DNA from: an uncultured Alphaproteobacteria bacterium | GTDB taxonomy: Bacteria; Pseudomonadota; Alphaproteobacteria; Rhizobiales; Ancalomicrobiaceae | Direction of reading: 5' to 3' | NCBI GenBank assembly: GCA_937864925.1 | Contig: CALMFH010000153.1 | Coordinates: 43,446-107,445, forward strand | Length of the DNA stretch: 64,000 nt | Part shown: positions 34,611 through 42,647 of the stretch, one piece after another | Numbering within the stretch: position 1 is the first letter of the stretch | How the letters are laid out: each line of letters starts with the position of its first letter | Notes under the pieces: model-generated | Seen by the model: the letters and a program-made list of their open reading frames with translations, nothing else | Database searches by the model: none | Told to the model about the DNA's origin: nothing | Translations under genes and position numbers: made by a program

Positions 34611-35024
34611 ATGATCGTCGGTATCGGCTCCGACCTGATCGACATCCGACGGGTGGAGAAGACGCTCGACCGGTTCGGCGAGCGCTTCACCCATCGCTGC
34701 TTCACCGAGGTGGAACGGGAGAAATCCGATTGCCGCGCGAACCGCGCCGCCTCCTACGCCAAGCGTTTCGCCGCCAAGGAGGCCTGCGCCAAGGCACTCG
34801 GCTCGGGCATCGCCATGGGTGTCGCCTGGCGCGACCTCGGCGTCGTCAACGAGCCCTCGGGCAAGCCGACCATGGTGCTCACCGGCTGGGCCGAGAAGCG
34901 TCTCGCCGCCCTCACTCCGCCCGGTTTCATCGCCAGGATCGATCTCACCATCACCGACGATTTCCCTCTCGCCCAGGCCTTCGTCGTCATCTCCGCCTGG
35001 CCGGCGGACTGGCCGACGCGCTGA
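34611..35024 (+). CDS. acpS: Holo-[acyl-carrier-protein] synthase
   Basis: A 137-residue phosphopantetheinyl transferase that activates acyl carrier protein from CoA. It shows [19 protein letters not shown] with the Mg-binding aspartate, [16 protein letters not shown] with the second acidic ligand, and [12 protein letters not shown] 34611 follows GGGGAGGGCGAG. Location between pdxJ and lepB is standard for the order. Confidence 0.96.
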   Translation: MIVGIGSDLIDIRRVEKTLDRFGERFTHRCFTEVEREKSDCRANRAASYAKRFAAKEACAKALGSGIAMGVAWRDLGVVNEPSGKPTMVLTGWAEKRLAALTPPGFIARIDLTITDDFPLAQAFVVISAWPADWPTR

Positions 35025-35091
35025 AGCACGGCTCGTCCCGGCCGGTTCGGCGACGGTGGGACCGATCGAGACCGAGGAGACGACCCGCGCG

Positions 35092-35850
35092 ATGAACGAG
35101 ATTTCCGTCCCTAAGAAGACCGCCGGGAGCCTCGGCGAAACCGTCCGGGTGGTGATCGAGGCGCTGCTCATCGCCTTCGTCGTCCGCACCTTCCTGTTCC
35201 AGCCGTTCAACATCCCGTCCGGGTCGATGAAGTCGACGCTGCTGGTCGGCGACTATCTCTTCGTCTCGAAGTTCAGCTACGGCTGGTCGAAATATTCCCT
35301 GCCCTGGGCGATGATCCCCTTCTCCGGCCGGATCTTCGGCTCGGAACCGGCGCGCGGCGACGTCGTCGTCTTCCGTGCCCCCCACACGACCATCGACGAG
35401 CCGCCGCTGATCAAGCGGCTGGTCGGCCTGCCCGGCGACCGCATCCGGATGCGCGCCGGCCGTCTCGTCGTCAACGGCGAAGCGGTGGCGCTGACCCCGC
35501 GCGGCCCCGGCGTCGACCACGATCCCCGCTTCGGCGATGCCCCGGTGCGGGTCTTCGACGAGACGCTGCCCGGTGGCGTCACCCACGCGGTGTTGTCGCG
35601 GACCGATCGCGGCTTTCCGGCCGAGACACCGGAATACGTCGTTCCCGCCGGTCACTACTTCATGATGGGTGACAATCGCGACAATTCGCGCGACAGCCGC
35701 TTCCTCGACGAGGTCGGCTACATCCCGGCCGAGAACCTGATCGGCAAGGCGCAGATGATCTTCTTCTCCTTCGACGAGGAGGCCTCGCCCTGGAACGTCC
35801 CGGGCTGGCCGGCGGCGATCCGTTGGGACCGGTTGTTCCGGCGCCTGTGA
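35092..35850 (+). CDS. lepB: Signal peptidase I (first of two tandem copies)
   Basis: A 252-residue membrane peptidase that removes signal peptides. There is one N-terminal helix (about 18-36), the catalytic serine Ser45 in NIPSGSMKSTL, the general-base lysine Lys108 in LIKRLVGLPGD, and the C-terminal box GDNRDNSRDSR. It shares long identical stretches with the next gene but has its own insert around LTPRGPGVDHDPRFGD. ATG 35092 follows GAGGAGA by 10 bases. Confidence 0.95.
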   Translation: MNEISVPKKTAGSLGETVRVVIEALLIAFVVRTFLFQPFNIPSGSMKSTLLVGDYLFVSKFSYGWSKYSLPWAMIPFSGRIFGSEPARGDVVVFRAPHTTIDEPPLIKRLVGLPGDRIRMRAGRLVVNGEAVALTPRGPGVDHDPRFGDAPVRVFDETLPGGVTHAVLSRTDRGFPAETPEYVVPAGHYFMMGDNRDNSRDSRFLDEVGYIPAENLIGKAQMIFFSFDEEASPWNVPGWPAAIRWDRLFRRL

Positions 35851-35939
35851 AACGTGGCCTTCGCGCCGCGCCATCGTTGCGAGAACGCGGCCGGCGGGGT
35901 ATCACCGGCGCCGAACGACCCCCGAGGACCCGAGACGTC

Positions 35940-36692
35940 ATGAGCGAGACCAACGAACTGAAGCGCACCAGGGACGGAATCATCGAGACCGTCAAGGTGG
36001 TCCTCCAGGCGCTGGTGCTGGCGCTCGTCGTTCGCACCTTCTTCTATCAACCGTTCAACATCCCCTCCGGGTCGATGAAGTCGACGCTGCTGGTCGGCGA
36101 CTACCTCTTCGTGTCGAAGTTCAGCTACGGCTTCTCGAAGTACTCTCTGCCCTATGCGGCGATCCCGTTCTCGGGCCGTATCTTCGGCTCCGAACCCGAG
36201 CGCGGCGACGTCGCCGTGTTCAAGCTGCCGCGCGACAACGAGACCGACTACATCAAGCGGGTGATCGGCCTGCCCGGGGATCGCATCCAGGTGAAGCGCG
36301 GCGTGCTCCACATCAACGGCGAAGCGGTGAAGCTCGAGCCGCTCGAGCCCTATGTCGAGCGCGACCGTTGGGGCGCCCGCACGCGGCTGCAGGCCTTCAA
36401 GGAGACACTGCCGAACGGCGTCACCCACACCATCTTGAAGCGCGACGACGACGGGTTCCACAACAACACCCAGGAATACGTCGTACCCGCCGGCCACTAT
36501 TTCATGATGGGCGACAATCGCGACAATTCCCAGGACAGCCGTTGGCTCGATCTGGTCGGTTACGTTCCGGCCGAGAACCTGATCGGCAAGGCCAAGGTGA
36601 TCTTCTTCTCCATCGAGGAGGGGGCGATTCCCTGGGCCTTCTGGGCTTGGCCCTGGGAGATCCGCTGGAGCCGTCTGGCGAACCTGATATGA
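35940..36692 (+). CDS. lepB: Signal peptidase I (second of two tandem copies)
   Basis: A 250-residue signal peptidase with catalytic Ser45 (NIPSGSMKSTL), Lys106 (YIKRVIGLPGD) and GDNRDNSQDSR. It is identical to the upstream copy across about 25 residues around the catalytic serine and diverged elsewhere, indicating a local duplication followed by divergence. ATG 35940 follows GAGGACCCGAGACGTC. The stop overlaps the rnc start (ATGA), so this copy holds the ancestral lepB-rnc junction. Confidence 0.95.
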   Translation: MSETNELKRTRDGIIETVKVVLQALVLALVVRTFFYQPFNIPSGSMKSTLLVGDYLFVSKFSYGFSKYSLPYAAIPFSGRIFGSEPERGDVAVFKLPRDNETDYIKRVIGLPGDRIQVKRGVLHINGEAVKLEPLEPYVERDRWGARTRLQAFKETLPNGVTHTILKRDDDGFHNNTQEYVVPAGHYFMMGDNRDNSQDSRWLDLVGYVPAENLIGKAKVIFFSIEEGAIPWAFWAWPWEIRWSRLANLI

Positions 36693-37396
36693 GCGATCGT
36701 TCCTCGACCCTCGGTGCCCTCGAGGCCCGCATCGGCCACCGCTTCGCCGATCGCGCCCTGCTGGAGCTGGCGCTGACCCACACCTCCGCCGTCGGCAATG
36801 CCGCCGAGAGCTACCAGCGGATGGAATTCCTCGGCGACCGCGTCCTGGCGCTGACCGTCGCCGGCATGGTCTATCGCGCCTATCCGCAGGCCGACGAGGG
36901 TGAACTCGCCCGCCGCCTCAACGCCTTGGTCAAGCGCGAGACCTGCGCCGAGGTCGCGCGCGACCTGAACCTCGGCGAGGTCGTTCGCCTCGGCTCGGGC
37001 GAGGCCCAGTCCGGCGGGCGCAGCAAGACGGCGATCCTCGGCGACATCGCCGAAGCGCTGATCGCCGCAATTCATCTCGACGCCGGCTTCGAGACCGCCG
37101 CCGCCTTCGTCGAACGCCATTGGCAGGAGCGGATGATCTCCGCCCGCGGGCCGTTGCGCGACGCCAAGACGACGCTGCAGGAATGGCTTCAGGGTCGCGG
37201 CCTCGCCGCACCCACCTATCGCCAGGTGTCGCGGTCGGGTCCCGACCACGACCCGCTCTTCACCATCTCTGTCGACATCGCCGGCCTGGAAGGTGCCCTC
37301 GGCACCGGCCGTTCCAAGCGCGAAGCCGAGCAGAACGCCGCCACCAGCGTGCTGGCCCGCGAAGGCCTGTGGAAGGACGCCGATGTCCGAGGATGA
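36689..37396 (+). CDS. rnc: Ribonuclease III
   Basis: A 235-residue double-strand RNA endonuclease for rRNA and mRNA processing. The signature is QRMEFLGDRVLAL (Glu46, Asp50), with a second acidic pair in ILGDIAEALIAAIHLD and a C-terminal double-stranded RNA-binding domain (DAKTTLQEWLQGRG to GRSKREAEQNAA). ATG 36689 overlaps the lepB stop, and the 3' end overlaps era by 14 bases. Confidence 0.96.
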   Translation: MSDRSSTLGALEARIGHRFADRALLELALTHTSAVGNAAESYQRMEFLGDRVLALTVAGMVYRAYPQADEGELARRLNALVKRETCAEVARDLNLGEVVRLGSGEAQSGGRSKTAILGDIAEALIAAIHLDAGFETAAAFVERHWQERMISARGPLRDAKTTLQEWLQGRGLAAPTYRQVSRSGPDHDPLFTISVDIAGLEGALGTGRSKREAEQNAATSVLAREGLWKDADVRG

Positions 37397-38354
37397 ACCG
37401 GGCGCCGAAGGCGCGAAGGCGAAGCGGCCGAAGAAAGTGGCACCGGCCGAACCGGCCTGGACCACGCGGGCCGGCTTCGTCGCTCTGATCGGCGCCCCCA
37501 ACGCCGGCAAGTCGACGCTGCTCAACCAGCTCGTCGGTACCAAGGTGTCGATCGTCACCCACAAGGTCCAGACCACCCGCGCGCTGATCCGCGGCGTCTG
37601 CATCGAGGGCGAGGCGCAGGTCATCTTCGTCGACACCCCCGGCATCTTCCGCCCGCGCCGCCGTCTCGACCGGGCGATGGTCACGACCGCCTGGGGTGGC
37701 GCCGCCGACGCCGACGTGGTGGCGCTGCTGATCGACGCCAAGAAGGGCCTCGACGAAGCGGCGCGCGGCGTCTTCGAACGGCTGAAGGACGTCCGCCGCA
37801 AGAAGATCCTGATCCTCAACAAGGTCGACCTCGTCCGCCGCGAGACCTTGCTGGCGCTCACCGCCGAGGCCAACACCCTCGCCGACTTCGATCGCACCTT
37901 CATGGTCTCGGCTCTGACCGGTGACCACGTCGCCGACGTACTGAAGTACCTCGCCGGCGAGATGCCGCCCGGCCCCTGGCTCTACCCGGAAGATCAGATC
38001 TCCGACCTGCCGATGCGCCAGCTCGCCGCCGAGATCACCCGCGAGAAGGTCTTCCTGCGTCTCCACGACGAGTTGCCCTACGAGAGTACGGTCGAGACCG
38101 AACTGTGGAAGGATCAGAAGGACGGTTCGGTCCGCATCGAACAGACGATCTACGTCGCCCGCGAGAGCCAGAAGGGCATCGTCCTCGGCAAAGGTGGCGA
38201 GACCATCAAGGCGATCTCGATGGCCGCCCGCAAGGAGCTCACCGAGATCGCCGAGAAGCCGGTCCACCTCTTCCTCTTCGTCAAGGTGCGCGAGAACTGG
38301 TCCGACGACCCCGAGCGCTACCGCGAGATGGGGCTCGAATTCCCCAAGGGATGA
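37383..38354 (+). CDS. era: GTPase Era
   Basis: A 323-residue GTPase that assists 30S subunit assembly. The G domain has GAPNAGKST (about 36-44), VDTPG and NKVD. The C-terminal KH domain includes QKGIVLGKGGETIKAIS. The N-terminus has a 28-residue charged extension before the G domain. Start ATG 37383 within the end of rnc. In most relatives recO follows immediately; here two metabolic genes intervene. Confidence 0.96.
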   Translation: MSEDEPGAEGAKAKRPKKVAPAEPAWTTRAGFVALIGAPNAGKSTLLNQLVGTKVSIVTHKVQTTRALIRGVCIEGEAQVIFVDTPGIFRPRRRLDRAMVTTAWGGAADADVVALLIDAKKGLDEAARGVFERLKDVRRKKILILNKVDLVRRETLLALTAEANTLADFDRTFMVSALTGDHVADVLKYLAGEMPPGPWLYPEDQISDLPMRQLAAEITREKVFLRLHDELPYESTVETELWKDQKDGSVRIEQTIYVARESQKGIVLGKGGETIKAISMAARKELTEIAEKPVHLFLFVKVRENWSDDPERYREMGLEFPKG

Positions 38355-38493
38355 GGGGAGGGCGATCACTCGTCCGGCCGACCGCGGATTCGGGCGGGTA
38401 CGATGGCGCCGAGTCGTGTATGAGACGGGGTGTGGGGTCGGACCAGCCGTCGATCCGTCGGTCTCGAGCGCTCGAACCGCGAGGAAGCCCGCC

Positions 38494-40155
38494 ATGACCA
38501 CCGGTGCAGTCGCCCTGGTGCGGACCCTGGTCGATGCCGGGGTCGAGGTCTGCTTCTCCAATCCCGGCACTTCGGAAATGCACTTCGTCGCCGCCCTCGA
38601 CACCACGCCGGGCCTGCGCGGCGTGCTGTGCCTGTTCGAAGGCGTGGCCACCGGCGCCGCCGACGGCTACGCCCGCATGGCCGACAAGCCGGCCGCGGCG
38701 CTCCTCCATCTCGGCTGCGGCCTCGGCAACGGCCTCGCCAATCTCCACAACGCCCGTAAGGGCAGAGTACCGGTGCTCGCCATCGTCGGCGACCACGCCA
38801 CCCATCACGTCGTTCACGACGCGCAACTCCAGTCCGACATCGAGACCGTGGCGCGCAACGTCGCGCCCGACTTCGTCCGCACCTCGCGGTCGCCTGCCGA
38901 ACTCTGTGGCGATGCGATCGCCGCGATCCGCGCCGCGCACGGCCGGCCCGGCCGGGTGGCGACGCTGATCCTGCCGGCCGACGTCTCGTGGAGCGAAGGT
39001 GCCACCGCCGAACCGCCACCCGAGATCACCCCGCCGCCGCACGCCGACGACGCCACCGTCGCCGGCATCGCCGCGGTGATCACCTCCGGACGCCGGGTCG
39101 CGTTGCTGCTCGGTGGTCGGGCCCTGCGCGAGCCCGGTCTCGCCGCCGCCGCCCGCATCGCCGCCGCCAGCGGGGTGCGGCTCTTCGCCGAAACCTTCCC
39201 CACCCGGCTCGAACGCGGTGCCGGCCTGCCGCCGATCGAGCGCATCGCCTATCTCGCCGAACTCGCCGCGGTGCAGCTGCGCGGCCTCGACGACCTGATC
39301 CTGGTCGATGCCAAGGATCCGGTGTCGTTCTTCGCCTATCCCGGCAAGCGCAGCCGGCTCGCCCCCGACACCTGCCGCCTGCACACGCTCGCCACCTCGG
39401 CCGAGGACGCGGTGGCGAGTCTCGAGAAGCTCGCCCGCGCACTCGGCGCGGCGGGCGCCACGGCCGCGACCGTTCCGGCCGCCCGTCCCGGCCTGCCGCG
39501 CGGCCGCAAGTTGACGGCGGAGAAGGTGTGCAAGGCGGTCGGCGCGCTCATGCCCGCCGACGCGATCCTGATCGACGAGGCGATCAGTTCCGGACTGATG
39601 CTGTCGAAGTTCACCGCCGGGGCGCCACGCCACGATCTTCTCACCCTGACCGGTGGGGCGATCGGCCAGGGATTGCCCAATGCCGTCGGCGCCGCCATCG
39701 CCTGCCCGAGGCGCCCGGTGATCGCCCTCGTCGGTGACGGCTCGGCGATGTACACCATCCAGGCGCTGTGGACGGCGGCGCGCGAGAAGCTCGACATCAC
39801 GGCCATCGTCTTCGCCAACGCCGCCTATGCCGTGCTGAACATGGAACTGTCGCGGGTCGGGGCGGCGGAGGCGGGTCCCCAGGCCCGCGCTCAGTTCGAT
39901 CTCGGCCGCCCGACGCTCGATTTCGCTCGCGTCGCCGAGGGCATGGGGGTTCCGGCATCCCGCGCCGCGACGCCCGACGATTTCGTCCGCGCCCTGCGCC
40001 ACGCCCTGGCGACGCCCGGGCCGCATCTCGTCGAGGCGATCGTGCCGCCGGCGCTCTCGGGCGCGAAGCTGCGGCTGCTGCCGACGGTGCTCGGGTCGCT
40101 GGAGAGTCTGCCGGCGCCGTTGGCGCGTCTGTTGAAACGCAAATTGGCGCCGTGA
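38494..40155 (+). CDS. Thiamine-diphosphate-dependent enzyme, acetolactate-synthase-like
   Basis: A 553-residue ThDP enzyme with three domains. The pyrimidine domain holds the catalytic glutamate Glu49 (CLFEGVATGAADGYARM). A central domain follows, and the pyrophosphate domain has GDGSAMYTIQALWTAA ending in ANAAYAVL. It lacks clear FAD-binding features of true acetolactate synthase, so its reaction (decarboxylase or ligase) is open. ATG 38494 lies 139 bases after era. With the flavoprotein 48 bases downstream, it forms a two-gene insert between era and recO. Confidence 0.85.
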   Translation: MTTGAVALVRTLVDAGVEVCFSNPGTSEMHFVAALDTTPGLRGVLCLFEGVATGAADGYARMADKPAAALLHLGCGLGNGLANLHNARKGRVPVLAIVGDHATHHVVHDAQLQSDIETVARNVAPDFVRTSRSPAELCGDAIAAIRAAHGRPGRVATLILPADVSWSEGATAEPPPEITPPPHADDATVAGIAAVITSGRRVALLLGGRALREPGLAAAARIAAASGVRLFAETFPTRLERGAGLPPIERIAYLAELAAVQLRGLDDLILVDAKDPVSFFAYPGKRSRLAPDTCRLHTLATSAEDAVASLEKLARALGAAGATAATVPAARPGLPRGRKLTAEKVCKAVGALMPADAILIDEAISSGLMLSKFTAGAPRHDLLTLTGGAIGQGLPNAVGAAIACPRRPVIALVGDGSAMYTIQALWTAAREKLDITAIVFANAAYAVLNMELSRVGAAEAGPQARAQFDLGRPTLDFARVAEGMGVPASRAATPDDFVRALRHALATPGPHLVEAIVPPALSGAKLRLLPTVLGSLESLPAPLARLLKRKLAP

Positions 40156-40203
40156 GGCGCCTGCGCCCCGTCCGCCCTGGTGGCGGGCGGGAGGAGGTGG
40201 ACC

Positions 40204-41805
40204 ATGGACACGGTGGTTCGTTCCGACCTTCTCGTCGTCGGCGGGGGTCTCGCCGGCATCGTCACCGCACTCGAGGCGCTCCGCGCCGGCCGCTCCGTCA
40301 CCCTGGTCGATCGGGACACGCCCGAGCGCTTCGGCGGTCTGGCGTTCTGGGCCTTCGGCGGCATGGCGCTCGTCGGTACGCCGTTGCAGAAGCGGCTGCG
40401 GATCCCCGACACGCCGGAGATCGCGCTCGGCGACTGGCTGCGCTTCGGCGTCCTCGACGAGGCCGATCATTGGCCGGTGCAGTGGGCGCGACACTATGTC
40501 GAACGCTCCCGCCCCGATGTCCACGACTGGCTGATCGGTCACGGCATGAAGTTCATGCCGGCGGTCAATTGGGTCGAACGCGGCCTCCAGGGCGACGGCA
40601 ACAGTCTGCCGCGCTATCACATCCTGTGGGGAACGGCGCGCCACCTGATCGTCACCCTGGTCGCCGCCCTGCGCGTCGCCGATCCCGGCGGTCGCCTCAC
40701 CATCCTCCATCGTCACCGCATCACCGGCCTCGACCATGCCGGCGGCGCGGTCGCCGGTGCTGTCGGCGTCGACGAGACGACCGGCGCCGAGGTGCGCTTC
40801 GCTGCCCCCGTGGTGGTGCTCGCCATGGGCGGGATCAACGGCGGCCACGACGAGGTGCGGGCCAATTGGCCGGCCGATCGGCCGATGCCGGTGGCGATGT
40901 TGAACGGCGCCCACCCCTTCGCCGACGGCCGTCTCCATCGCCACGCCGCCGCCCACCTCGGCGCCCGCCTCACCCATGTCGGCGAGATGTGGAACTACGC
41001 CGCCGGCATCCCCCATCCGCAGCCCCATTTCGACGGACACGGGCTCTCGACCATTCCCTGCAAGTCGGCGCTGTGGCTCGACCATCGCGGCCGCCGGATC
41101 GGGCCGGAACCGCTCGTCACCGGCTTCGACACCCACGATCTCTGCCGCCGGGTCGCCACCCTGGAGAAGCCCTGGACCTGGCACCTCCTCAACCGCCGCA
41201 TCGCGCTGAAGGAATTCGCCGTCTCCGGCGTCGAGCACAACGAGCGGATCCGCGACCGGCAGATGCTCCCCTTCCTGTGGGAGACGCTCACCGGCAATCG
41301 CCGCCTCCTGCGGCGGATGCAGACCGAGAGCCCGGACTTCCTCACCGACGACACGCTCGCCGGACTCGCGGCGAAGATGAACGCGGCGGCCGGCACCGAC
41401 GACGTGAAGCCGGAAGTCCTCCAGGCGACCGCCGACGCTTTCGATGCCAATTTCCACGGTGGAGGTCGCCTGATGAACGACGATCAGATCCGCCGCATCC
41501 TGCACGCCCGCCTCTGGGGGCCGGACCGGCTCAGAACCTGTCGGCCGGCGCCGCTGCAGAAGCCCGGCGCCGGTCCCTACATCGCCGTCCGCCTGCAACT
41601 CGTCACCCGCAAGAGCCTCGGCGGGTTGCAGACCGATCTCGCCAGCCGGGTGCTCGACGCCGAAGGCGGACCGATTCCCGGCCTCTTCGCGGTCGGCGAG
41701 GCGGCCGGTTTCGGCGGGGGAGGGGCGAGCGGTCGCCGCTCGCTCGAAGGCACATTCCTGCCCGGCTGTATCCTCACCGCGCGCGCCGTCGTCCGCGCCC
41801 TGTGA
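40204..41805 (+). CDS. FAD-binding dehydrogenase (fumarate-reductase/ketosteroid-dehydrogenase-like flavoprotein)
   Basis: A 533-residue flavoprotein: N-terminal FAD motif DLLVVGGGLAGIVTALEAL, then an acidic strand end (TLVDRD). The C-terminal FAD block GLFAVGEAAGFGGGGASGRRSLEGTF is typical of predicted FAD-binding dehydrogenases related to fumarate reductase flavoproteins and KsdD. ATG 40204 follows GGAGGTGGACC. It shares a probable transcript with the ThDP enzyme gene. The substrate is unknown; it may act on an unsaturated or keto acid. Confidence 0.85.
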   Translation: MDTVVRSDLLVVGGGLAGIVTALEALRAGRSVTLVDRDTPERFGGLAFWAFGGMALVGTPLQKRLRIPDTPEIALGDWLRFGVLDEADHWPVQWARHYVERSRPDVHDWLIGHGMKFMPAVNWVERGLQGDGNSLPRYHILWGTARHLIVTLVAALRVADPGGRLTILHRHRITGLDHAGGAVAGAVGVDETTGAEVRFAAPVVVLAMGGINGGHDEVRANWPADRPMPVAMLNGAHPFADGRLHRHAAAHLGARLTHVGEMWNYAAGIPHPQPHFDGHGLSTIPCKSALWLDHRGRRIGPEPLVTGFDTHDLCRRVATLEKPWTWHLLNRRIALKEFAVSGVEHNERIRDRQMLPFLWETLTGNRRLLRRMQTESPDFLTDDTLAGLAAKMNAAAGTDDVKPEVLQATADAFDANFHGGGRLMNDDQIRRILHARLWGPDRLRTCRPAPLQKPGAGPYIAVRLQLVTRKSLGGLQTDLASRVLDAEGGPIPGLFAVGEAAGFGGGGASGRRSLEGTFLPGCILTARAVVRAL

Positions 41806-41888
41806 TATCCGAGGCACGATGGGCCGACCGCGTCGGATCGCCATGATACGAGTGGCGCCGGCGCGGCGGCCTCGGGAGTTCGCGAGCG

Positions 41889-42647
41889 ATGGAATGGACC
41901 GACACCGGCCTGGTTCTCGGCTCGCGCCGTCTCGGCGAGGCCGATGCGCTGGTCGAGCTGATGACCCGCGATCACGGCCGCCATCTCGGCGTGGTCAAGG
42001 GTGGCCGCTCGAAGCGGCGAGCGGCGGTGTTGCAGATCGGCAATCGCGTCGCCGCCGTCTGGTGCGCCCGCCTCGACGAGCACGTCGGCACCTGGACGAT
42101 CGAACCGCTCGACGCCCGCGCCGCCGAACTGATGGCGAGCGCCGTGGCGCTCAACGGCGTCCAGACCCTCGCCGCCCACCTGCGACTGTTGCCCGAGCGC
42201 GATCCCCACCCCGAACTCTTCGAGGCGATGGCGGCGATCGTCGATCATCTCGGCGAACCGCGGCTCGCCGGCGAACTGATCGTGCGCTTCGAACTGGCGG
42301 TGATCGAGGCGCTCGGCTTCGGGCTCGACCTCGCCACCTGTGCGCTGACCGGCGCCACCGCGGATCTCGCCTGGGTCAGCCCCAGGAGCGGCCGCGCCGC
42401 CACCCGTGTCGCCGGCGCCCCCCATGCCGCCAAACTCCTGGCGCTTCCCGGCTTCCTCGCCGGCGTCGAGACGAGCGAACCGGCGACCTGGGGACGGGCG
42501 GGGATCGACGATCTCCTCGCCGGCTTCCGCCTCACCGGCCATTTCCTCGCCCGTCACGTCTGGGAGCCGCGCGGCATCGACCCGCCGGCGACGCGCGAGG
42601 GACTGGTGTCGGCACTGCGCCGCGCCCTGGTCAGCGCCGTGGATTGA
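41889..42647 (+). CDS. recO: DNA repair protein RecO
   Basis: A 252-residue recombination mediator of the RecFOR pathway: N-terminal OB-fold (DTGLVLGSRRLGEADALVEL, DHGRHLGVVKGG) and a helical C-terminal region with FELAVIEALGFGLDL. The four-cysteine zinc motif of some RecO proteins is reduced to a single visible CALTG. Its 3' end overlaps the 3' end of the convergent GGDEF-EAL gene by 17 bases. Confidence 0.94.
   Translation: MEWTDTGLVLGSRRLGEADALVELMTRDHGRHLGVVKGGRSKRRAAVLQIGNRVAAVWCARLDEHVGTWTIEPLDARAAELMASAVALNGVQTLAAHLRLLPERDPHPELFEAMAAIVDHLGEPRLAGELIVRFELAVIEALGFGLDLATCALTGATADLAWVSPRSGRAATRVAGAPHAAKLLALPGFLAGVETSEPATWGRAGIDDLLAGFRLTGHFLARHVWEPRGIDPPATREGLVSALRRALVSAVD

Noticed and set aside
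38281..41844. Very long minus-strand open frame of 1,187 codons opposite the ThDP enzyme and flavoprotein genes
   Set aside because: Composition is low-complexity (Gly, Arg, Ala, Glu, His rich) with no family motif. It is the antisense shadow of two well-supported genes with clear catalytic motifs and ribosome sites.
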